DNA from: Lachnospiraceae bacterium
GTDB taxonomy: Bacteria > Bacillota > Clostridia > Lachnospirales > Lachnospiraceae
NCBI GenBank assembly: GCA_017480445.1
Contig: JAFVAO010000054.1
Location: 1-53,955, forward strand
DNA: 53,955 bases
Direction: 5' to 3'
In this document: one piece after another, positions 43,066-48,902 of the stretch
Position numbering within the stretch: position 1 is the first letter of the stretch
How the letters are laid out: each line of letters begins with the position of its first letter
Position numbers and translations under genes: made by a program
The notes under the pieces: generated by a model
The model's input: the letters and a program-made list of their open reading frames with translations, nothing else
Databases searched by the model: none
What the model was told of the DNA's origin: nothing

Positions 43066-43731
43066 TCAATCGTTTGCATAGATCGGTTCAAAATCCTCCG
43101 GACCATGTCCGCAAAGCGGGCAGGAAAAGTCCGCCGGAAGCTCGCTGCCCTCATACACATAGTTACAGATCTTGCAGCGCCAACCCACGATCTTTTTCTC
43201 CTGACCGTTACCACCTCCGGCAGCATCTGTTTTATTCGCGTCTGCCTTAGCCGCATCCGCCTTGGGTTTTACATTGGCCTGATAGTCCGCATACGTAAGC
43301 GGCGGATTCTCACTCAGCACCTTCGCATCCACAACCTCTGCGATAAACAGCGTATGGCTGCCCAGATCATGACTCTCCACCACCTTGCCGCTGATCACGG
43401 CACACGCCTGCCAGTTCATGTACGGAATCCCGTTGCAATCCACCGGGCACTGCAGATTACCGAATTTGTCTACATTTCTGCCGGACTGGAAGCCAAAATG
43501 CTGAATGGTATAAAAATTACATGTGTTATCTAATAATGTGATCGCAAATACGCCGCTCTGCTTGATCAGCTCACAGGTGTAGTTCGCATTGATCACGGAA
43601 ATTGCGATCCTGGTAGGGCTGTTCGCCACCTGGATACAGGTGTTGGTGATACAACCGTTTACCGTGTCGCCGCTCTTGGTAGAAAGCATAAACACGCCGT
43701 AGCTTAAACTGTAAAGTGCCTTTTTGTCCAT
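43066..43731 (-). CDS. Flavin reductase-rubredoxin fusion (high-molecular-weight rubredoxin)
   Basis: 221 residues. Residues 1-155 form an FMN-binding flavin reductase-like domain (MLSTKSGDTVNGCITNTCIQ, FAITLLDNTCNFYTIQHFG), then a Lys/Ala/Asp linker (about 155-185) and a C-terminal rubredoxin with two CxxC knuckles (CKICNYVYEG and CPLCGHGPEDF). Such fusions (Hrb) pass electrons from NADH-linked donors to flavodiiron proteins or rubrerythrins in oxygen and peroxide defence. ATG 43731 has GGAGGT 5 bases upstream. A reverse rubrerythrin, a possible partner, is 4 kb away. Confidence 0.92.
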   Translation of the reverse strand: MDKKALYSLSYGVFMLSTKSGDTVNGCITNTCIQVANSPTRIAISVINANYTCELIKQSGVFAITLLDNTCNFYTIQHFGFQSGRNVDKFGNLQCPVDCNGIPYMNWQACAVISGKVVESHDLGSHTLFIAEVVDAKVLSENPPLTYADYQANVKPKADAAKADANKTDAAGGGNGQEKKIVGWRCKICNYVYEGSELPADFSCPLCGHGPEDFEPIYAND

Positions 43732-43783
43732 AAGATACCTCCTTTTATATATCATAAGTGAAATTACAATCGCAAATATGCCC

Positions 43784-44071
43784 TTACACTCTCTGTTTCG
43801 GTACAAACTCAATTTTAAGAACCATATCCATCCCTTCCGCTAACCGCTTCAATAGATTTACAGAAGGATTTCTGGTTCCGTTTTCAAGCTTACTGATATC
43901 TGCCTGGTTGATACCCGTACGCTCAGCCAACTCCTGCTGGGTAAGATTTTGCGACGTACGCGCATCAACAATCGCTCTGATGACATCCATCTCCGGCTGT
44001 ATCGCTTCATACTCACTGCGGAACTCTTCATCCTTCAGCTGTTCGGAAAGCATATCGTCTAATGTCCTCAT
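43784..44071 (-). CDS. HTH-XRE antitoxin, HigA-like, apparently without its toxin
   Basis: 95 residues with an XRE helix-turn-helix at about 38-75 (SQNLTQQELAERTGINQADI, KLENGTRNPSVNLLKRLAEG), ending in VLKIEFVPKQ, the form usual for antitoxins of HigB/gp49-like toxins. The upstream toxin frame survives only as a stump (44028-44153) overlapping this gene. The promoter further upstream holds a 20-bp palindrome in its spacer, a fitting autoregulatory operator. It ends 52 bases before the flavin reductase-rubredoxin gene. Confidence 0.82.
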   Translation of the reverse strand: MRTLDDMLSEQLKDEEFRSEYEAIQPEMDVIRAIVDARTSQNLTQQELAERTGINQADISKLENGTRNPSVNLLKRLAEGMDMVLKIEFVPKQRV

Positions 44072-44153
44072 ACCCTTTGCATCCTTTCAATATGATAAAG
44101 TCCTCTACCGGAGCCTCACCATTTTCTTTTTCATAAGCAATAATGGTAAACAA
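44028..44153 (-). pseudogene. Stump of a HigB/RelE-family toxin gene
   Basis: A 41-codon frame from TTG 44153, with GGAG 8 bases upstream, starts MFTIIAYEKENGEAPVEDFI, which resembles the first strand and helix of gp49/HigB-like toxins. After about 20 codons homology stops and the frame runs out of phase over the start of the antitoxin gene. The catalytic body of a normal roughly 110-residue toxin is missing, so an internal deletion is likely. Confidence 0.6.
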
Positions 44154-44173
44154 TACCGTTTCTCCTTTCTATT

Positions 44174-44202
44174 ATTTTATGGCATATATGCCATAATGTC
44201 AA
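44174..44202 (-). promoter_or_regulatory. Promoter of the higBA-like locus with palindromic operator
   Basis: Minus-strand TTGACA (44197-44202), 17-base spacer, TAAAAT (44174-44179). The spacer is almost entirely occupied by the perfect 20-bp palindrome TTATGGCATATATGCCATAA (44177-44196), placed to block RNA polymerase. Confidence 0.8.
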
Positions 44203-44357
44203 TACTATAATTTAGCGCGCTGCAGTTGCGGCTCTGCAGTTACGGCTCATTGCGGTCCCATACTTTGAAAATATGATCTATGGCCAGACTTATTTTGAAA
44301 AATTTGACGGGTTCCTCCGTATTTGTATGACTGAAAATATCTTGACTGAAATTTCGG

Positions 44358-44400
44358 TAAAAACAAATCAGGAGTGCGCATTATCATACGCATTCCTGAT
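44358..44400 (-). terminator. Terminator, duplicate of the rubrerythrin terminator
   Basis: Minus-strand 12-bp stem with one wobble pair (44389-44400 with 44367-44378), then TTGTTTTTAC. It closely resembles the hairpin at 47600-47633 after the intact rubrerythrin. Confidence 0.8.
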
Positions 44401-44434
44401 CCACTTAACTCATTCTCATCACAAATTCTAAAAA

Positions 44435-44476
44435 TTACCCGAAATATTTCTTCAGCAATCCCTCAAACGCTCTGCC
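44435..44476 (-). pseudogene. Remnant of a second rubrerythrin gene (last 14 codons)
   Basis: The minus strand reads GRAFEGLLKKYFG and a stop, against [13 protein letters not shown] at the C-terminus of the intact rubrerythrin (47678-48217). The similarity continues past the stop through the terminator, about 110 bases in all, with scattered differences. Everything upstream of the 14 codons is replaced by unrelated accessory DNA. Confidence 0.8.
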
Positions 44477-44493
44477 TATAATTCTTCTCCATA

Positions 44494-45102
44494 TTATAAA
44501 CGAATCAAATTATCCAAACATTCTTCTGTCTTTTCTACGCTTTCATAGATTATCCCCTTCATCCCGCATTGAATTGCCATATCCACATTTTCTTTCAAAT
44601 CATCTATGAATATTGTATCTTCCGGCACTAAATGATATTTTTTCAAAAGAATATCATATATGCTTTTATCCGGCTTCTTGCATGATACATGTGAGGATAT
44701 TACTCTGCCAGCTGCTCTACCGATAAAATCATATTTCTGCTCCAAATAAGCAAATCCTTCCTTAGAATAATTTGATAAGATATATAAATTATATCCCGCA
44801 TCGCACAAACTGTCATACAATCGTTCAGCATCGTCTATCTTCCGATAAACCTGCATCCACCCTGGCTTAAAAAAGCATCTGATATTATCCTCAGACTCCG
44901 AATACTGTTTGACAAAATCATTTATCGCATCATCATAAGAATCATACTCTCCCAAGTCCATTTTATCCCAATAAAATTTCTCAACAATCAAATCATATAG
45001 CTTTTCAGAGTTTTCTCTATCATATCCCAAAGTCAATATGTACTCCCATGGGTCATAGTCAATCAATACACCACCAAGGTCAAATACTATATTTCTTATC
45101 AT
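44494..45102 (-). CDS. HAD-IA family hydrolase
   Basis: 202 residues of the YihX/epoxide-hydrolase-like HAD subgroup: motif I FDLGGVLIDYD, motif II ILSNYSKEG, Lys in CKKPDKSIY and motif IV FIDDLKENVDMA. Probably a phosphatase of small sugar phosphates. The coding sequence is clearly more A/T-rich than the surrounding core genes, pointing to acquisition. Its start overlaps the end of the Rpn-like gene by 23 bases. Confidence 0.87.
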   Translation of the reverse strand: MIRNIVFDLGGVLIDYDPWEYILTLGYDRENSEKLYDLIVEKFYWDKMDLGEYDSYDDAINDFVKQYSESEDNIRCFFKPGWMQVYRKIDDAERLYDSLCDAGYNLYILSNYSKEGFAYLEQKYDFIGRAAGRVISSHVSCKKPDKSIYDILLKKYHLVPEDTIFIDDLKENVDMAIQCGMKGIIYESVEKTEECLDNLIRL

Positions 45103-45934
45103 TTAACTCATCCTTTAAAACTTTCTCCATCGCAACAACAGCTACACTATTGGGTTTTACATACCTGCCTTTTTCTATTGTAAACACTTCGGCGCCGGTA
45201 TGCAACAGAATATTATCGGTTCTGTACATACCCGCCTTTTCGCCGGAATCATAAATAGTCAAAATCGTGTCGATATCCTTGTTTAAAAATTCCGCAATTT
45301 CGGCAACACTACGCCCCTTGGCTTTATTGCTCAGTACCACATCTACGATGTGCTCCGCTTTACCTTCTGCTTTACCGGCCTTGAATTCATCCTTCATCAT
45401 TTCTTCGAACAGCATAAATCGGCTCCTCATCTCTCTGTCTGCCTTGATCTTATGGATGGATTTCTGGAACTGTTCCACAAGAGCACTCTGATAATCTGCC
45501 TCGCTCTCCTCCAGACTGGCTCCCACATATTTCATAAAAGCCGCCAATTCTGCCGAGACCTCTGCATCGTTCGTACCCTTTGTACTCAAAAAAATCGTGT
45601 GCACTCCGTCTTCATACGTTACTTGCGGAACCTCCTGTAGCACTGTACGCGAAGTATATTGATACTTGCCAGCTCCGAACGGATCAAAGTCACAAACAAA
45701 GATCACATAGCTGTCCGGCAGCTCCTCATACTCCATACCTGCAAGAAGCATCTCCATATCGATCTGTCCATGGTAATAACGAGCTCTCTTGAAGATCTTC
45801 CTGTTCACTACCTGCATCTCCACATTGTAACGCGTGTGCTCCGCATCCTCACAAAATACATCGAGCCGGATTCCCTTCTGTTCCTTTTTCTCCCTTTTTG
45901 GAGGAACCCGTACAGTCAATCTATTATAATGCAA
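45080..45934 (-). CDS. Rpn-type PD-(D/E)XK nuclease/transposase, apparently 5'-truncated
   Basis: 284 residues as read. KGIRLDVFCED and YNVEMQV carry the D...E-x-Q core of the PD-(D/E)XK nuclease family (Rpn, PDDEXK_2), followed by FKRARYYHGQIDMEML and the helical tail EGKAEHIVDVVL. Full-length members have about 40-50 more residues before this core. The only in-frame start is a poor TTG at 45934, and the upstream DNA is repetitive, so the 5' end is probably lost. The last 50 residues (from GMYRTDNILLHTGAEVFTIE) are not part of the usual family and may be a fused foreign end. Confidence 0.7.
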   Translation of the reverse strand: MHYNRLTVRVPPKREKKEQKGIRLDVFCEDAEHTRYNVEMQVVNRKIFKRARYYHGQIDMEMLLAGMEYEELPDSYVIFVCDFDPFGAGKYQYTSRTVLQEVPQVTYEDGVHTIFLSTKGTNDAEVSAELAAFMKYVGASLEESEADYQSALVEQFQKSIHKIKADREMRSRFMLFEEMMKDEFKAGKAEGKAEHIVDVVLSNKAKGRSVAEIAEFLNKDIDTILTIYDSGEKAGMYRTDNILLHTGAEVFTIEKGRYVKPNSVAVVAMEKVLKDELNDKKYSI

Positions 45935-45981
45935 TGCGGCATGTCAATGGCAAATATTGCTAAATTTAAAACGCAATTAAC

Positions 45982-46026
45982 CGAAACGCATTGCGCCGAA
46001 ATACGTTTCGCCTAAATATATTTCGG
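45982..46026. repeat. 15-bp degenerate tandem repeat, three units
   Basis: Units CGAAACGCATTGCGC, CGAAATACGTTTCGC and CTAAATATATTTCGG follow one another without gaps, and each is partly palindromic (CGAAA...TTTCG). A 15-base period would encode a pentapeptide repeat, but no frame is open over it. It stands at the broken 5' end of the Rpn-like gene. Confidence 0.55.
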
Positions 46027-46091
46027 TGTTTTGTATTGAAAACGGACGCGAAATTTGCAGAACATTTTCAGATGTCGAACTGCGGAACTAT

Positions 46092-46577
46092 TTACCGTTC
46101 ATTTTCCCCCCTAACCCGACGCATGATTTCAACGCCTCTGGCAATTTGATCTCGTTCATCCACTCCCCTTGCTTCGAGAATACGCTCAATTGCCTGAGAC
46201 GGATTGAGCGAATGATATGGGAAATAAAGCGAGCGCAATTCCTCCGGCTTTATCAATTTGAACAGCTGCTTGCTACTTTTCTCATAGGTATAGGCCCAGT
46301 ATCTATACATATATCCTATCCAATACATCTCTTCCGTACCATATTTCAACTGACCATATGCAGATGTTCCATATTGTCGATCGATTTCGTCAAAAGCATC
46401 TGTTATTCCTGTAGACTCATAGAAAAATCCTTTGGAATCTATCCTCGCAGTCAGATCCGAATACATAAACCTTCTGATGAAAATTTTTGAACTACATTCC
46501 AATCTGTCAATAGATTTTTCGAATAGTTCTGCCTGAAATGTGCAAATTTTTAAGCCATACTCATCCATATTTTTCAT
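46092..46577 (-). CDS. Partner of the HTH-DUF3990 protein (putative antitoxin or accessory)
   Basis: 161 residues, no membrane span, mixed charge, many aromatic residues: MYWIGYMYRYWAYTYEKSSK and KLIKPEELRSLYFPYHSLNP. I recall similar proteins beside DUF3990 genes but cannot assign a domain. ATG 46577 has AGAGGA 8 bases upstream and overlaps the DUF3990 stop as ATGA, so the two are translated together. By analogy with toxin-antitoxin pairs this may neutralise the ADP-ribosyltransferase-like protein; that is inference. Confidence 0.7.
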   Translation of the reverse strand: MKNMDEYGLKICTFQAELFEKSIDRLECSSKIFIRRFMYSDLTARIDSKGFFYESTGITDAFDEIDRQYGTSAYGQLKYGTEEMYWIGYMYRYWAYTYEKSSKQLFKLIKPEELRSLYFPYHSLNPSQAIERILEARGVDERDQIARGVEIMRRVRGENER

Positions 46578-47431
46578 TTTAAAATATCCTCTATATATTT
46601 TCCTTGATTTCGATACTGTTTTCGCGCCAGTTTGACTTTGTCTTGATTCATCTTGAAACCTTCCTGCCTTGAAGTCAGATAAAACTCCTTTTCGGCACCG
46701 GCAAGATAACATTTTTCCAAAAGAGTTATTCTATCAACAGCTTTCTGCGTTATAAAAACGTACTGACTACCCAGATTCGTAGCAGAAAGGCAATGCCTGC
46801 ATTGCACATCCGTTATTTCTCCATCTATAAAACTGTCAATGATTTCAAACATTCTGTTATCAGCAATAGGAGCAACAATATAATCAATCCCCGCATTTGC
46901 CTCAATCAGTTGTTTAATCACTTCTGAATTCTCATATTCTTTTAGGCCTCCCCTAAAATAAGCCACCATCAGCATCCAGTCCCTATCCACATAAAAGACA
47001 CGTTTATTAAGGCCCTCGCCATTAAACTTAAGCATATAAAGAGAAGAGTCCGGATATGTAGCGACAAACATCGCCGACTGCTCAAGGCTTTCACCACAAT
47101 AAAATCCTTTTCCGAAATCATTAATCCTTTTGCTATGACATACATCAATTCTTCCCTCTATTCCCTTTTTCGATCCATGAAAGAGAAGGATTTCGCCCTC
47201 TTTAATATAATCCTCAATATAGAATTGTTCTTTAATCTTGTTTAAGCGGATTCCTTTTTGAAAAGCATATTCATATAAAAGCTTGATGTTACTGTCGTTC
47301 ATCGCAGCTTTTCCAGAATGCCAATTATTAACCGTAACACGGCTTACACCGATATCCCTGGCAAGTTCTTCCTGCGTTATTTCCAATATTTCAATGATAC
47401 TTTCCAGATCCTGGTATACTTGATATTCCAT
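46574..47431 (-). CDS. HTH-DUF3990 protein, ADP-ribosyltransferase-like putative toxin
   Basis: 285 residues. Residues 17-55 form an XRE-type helix-turn-helix (TQEELARDIGVSRVTVNNWH). Residues 80-240 match DUF3990, a family related to ADP-ribosyltransferases: LLFHGSKKG (His 85), NDFGKGFYCGESLEQSAMF (105-122), AYFRGGL and ITQKAVDRI. A repressor domain and the toxin-like domain are thus in one chain. Upstream is a consensus promoter with a palindrome and two 14-bp direct repeats that the HTH could bind. GGGAGGA lies 4 bases before ATG 47431. A/T-rich relative to core genes. Target unknown. Confidence 0.85.
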   Translation of the reverse strand: MEYQVYQDLESIIEILEITQEELARDIGVSRVTVNNWHSGKAAMNDSNIKLLYEYAFQKGIRLNKIKEQFYIEDYIKEGEILLFHGSKKGIEGRIDVCHSKRINDFGKGFYCGESLEQSAMFVATYPDSSLYMLKFNGEGLNKRVFYVDRDWMLMVAYFRGGLKEYENSEVIKQLIEANAGIDYIVAPIADNRMFEIIDSFIDGEITDVQCRHCLSATNLGSQYVFITQKAVDRITLLEKCYLAGAEKEFYLTSRQEGFKMNQDKVKLARKQYRNQGKYIEDILK

Positions 47432-47443
47432 ATATTCCTCCCG

Positions 47444-47502
47444 AACTTATATGTAAAATATTTTACAATATACTTTTTAAATTGTCAAAACTTATTTGTA
47501 AA
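47444..47502 (-). promoter_or_regulatory. Promoter and operator repeats of the HTH-DUF3990 module
   Basis: Minus-strand TTGACA (47483-47488), 17-base spacer, TAAAAT (47460-47465). A perfect 14-bp palindrome, GTAAAATATTTTAC (47453-47466), covers the -10. Two direct repeats, AACTTATATGTAAA (47444-47457) and AACTTATTTGTAAA (47489-47502), differ by one base and flank the core promoter, 45 bases apart. Confidence 0.8.
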
Positions 47503-47590
47503 GTTTTTGACAGTCAAGTTTTCTTGCAAATATGTGTACAAAATCCAATCCAAAACCAAAAACCCTGCCACCGGATGTCATTTAAGAGCA

Positions 47591-47633
47591 AAGAAAAAAA
47601 ATCAGGAGCGTGCATTCTCCTGCACACTCCTGA
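47591..47633 (-). terminator. Terminator of the rubrerythrin gene
   Basis: Minus-strand 13-bp stem with one wobble pair (47621-47633 with 47600-47612), short loop, then TTTTTTTC. It lies 44 bases after the rubrerythrin stop. Confidence 0.88.
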
Positions 47634-47677
47634 TCCACTTAACTCATTCTCATTACATATTCACAAAATTCCGTGCC

Positions 47678-48217
47678 TTAACCGAAATATCTCTTCAGCA
47701 GTCCCTCAAACGCCTTGCCGTGTCTAGCCTCGTCGCGTGCCATCTCATGAACGGTGTCATGGATCGCGTCAAGGTTTGCAGCCTTCGCGCGCTTTGCAAG
47801 ATCGGTCTTGCCTGCTGTCGCACCGTGCTCCGCGTCCACTCTCATCTCCAGATTCTTCTTGGTGCTGTCGGTCACAACCTCGCCCAGAAGCTCCGCAAAT
47901 TTCGCTGCATGCTCTGCCTCTTCGTAGGCAGCCTTCTCATAGTACATACCGATCTCGGGATAACCCTCTCTGAACGCCACGCGTGCCATTGCCAGATACA
48001 TACCAACCTCAGAGCACTCGCCCTCGAAATTGGAGCGCAGATCCTTCAGAATATCCTCGCTGACACCCTGTGCCACGCCTACCACATGCTCGGAAGCCCA
48101 TGTTTTCTCACCGCCCTGCGCGATAAATTTGTCAGGGCCCACATGACAGATGGGGCACTCTGCGGGGGGATTGTCACCTTCATGCACATAGCCGCATACA
48201 GAACAAACATACTTCAT
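47678..48217 (-). CDS. Reverse rubrerythrin
   Basis: Peroxide-reducing diiron protein of anaerobes. 179 residues with the domain order reversed relative to classical rubrerythrin: N-terminal rubredoxin ([17 protein letters not shown]; residues 5-25) and then a four-helix diiron domain carrying the ligands in [21 protein letters not shown] and [13 protein letters not shown]. Electrons probably come from rubredoxin-type carriers such as the fusion protein at 43066. GGAGG lies 7 bases before ATG 48217; an extended -10 TGG-TATGAT is at 48291-48296. Confidence 0.93.
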   Translation of the reverse strand: MKYVCSVCGYVHEGDNPPAECPICHVGPDKFIAQGGEKTWASEHVVGVAQGVSEDILKDLRSNFEGECSEVGMYLAMARVAFREGYPEIGMYYEKAAYEEAEHAAKFAELLGEVVTDSTKKNLEMRVDAEHGATAGKTDLAKRAKAANLDAIHDTVHEMARDEARHGKAFEGLLKRYFG

Positions 48218-48290
48218 TTTGTAATCCTCCTTTTGTTATATAAAATTTAAAATCTCCCAATGGTAAAACAAACCTTCACCTTGTTCCACC

Positions 48291-48296
48291 ATCATA
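48291..48296 (-). promoter_or_regulatory. Probable extended -10 of rubrerythrin
   Basis: Minus-strand TGG-TATGAT about 75 bases upstream of the gene; -35 poorly matched (TTTCAA at 16 bases). No clear PerR box is visible. Confidence 0.4.
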
Positions 48297-48374
48297 CCAT
48301 AAAATGCCTGATTTGAAAATAAAGAAAATCTAAAATATCACATTTTCTGCATTATCATTTCACATCGGAATGAT

Positions 48375-48902
48375 CTACTCTAAAATGCTCGCCTCAAATT
48401 GCTCCAGATTTTCATATCCGTACAGCCGTGCGGTGTTTGAAATGGTCTCCTCGGCAATATTTACACCGTTCGCCACGCACTGCACCACATGCTGTCCGTA
48501 AAGCTGGAGCATCTTGTCGGAATAGGTGCTGATCTCGCCGCGCAGATACGTCTCGTAGGAAGTGTCCACGATGTTGTCCTCATAGGTGTGCAGATTCCTT
48601 GCGTTGCCGGCCACCTTCGGGTGCTCCTCGGCGAACGCTTCCATCATGTTCATCTGCACCGCCACGAGCTGGTCGATGATCGCCTTCTGCTGCTCGGTGA
48701 GCTGCGGGAAGTTTTCCGCCATCTCCTGAAACCGCTCCGGCGTAGTGCTCTCCATCATGCGGGCATACTTTTCCGTGATCAGATTGTGTCCGCGGCGATA
48801 TTCTCTGTCAAAATCGTACAGGTACTGCAGAAGCATGGTGCGGTTCCATGTCAGGTACTGGCTCTTGCGCATCACGGAAATGTGGGCCAGTCGTTCTGGC
48901 AA
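48375..48902 (-). pseudogene. DUF4125 C-terminal part, out of frame with the upstream fusion protein
   Basis: The frame reads VMRKSQYLTWNRTMLLQYLY, NLITEKYARMMESTTPERF and ends FEASILE, the body of a DUF4125 protein. The beginning of DUF4125 (LVDRIVKLEFEAFDKVKNEG, GRAYCQNDWPTF) is the C-terminus of the overlapping 1006-residue frame (48872-51892). One extra base in the run at 48878-48880 would join them as ...PTFSVMRKSQ... . The TTG at 48902 that would start this frame alone has no ribosome binding site and sits inside the upstream coding sequence. True homology starts about 48880. Could be a frameshift mutation, a sequence error or recoding. Confidence 0.75.

Noticed and set aside
45910-45935. 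TTGACA and TATAAT close together upstream of the Rpn-like gene
   Set aside because: The spacing is only 13 bases, too short for a sigma-A promoter.
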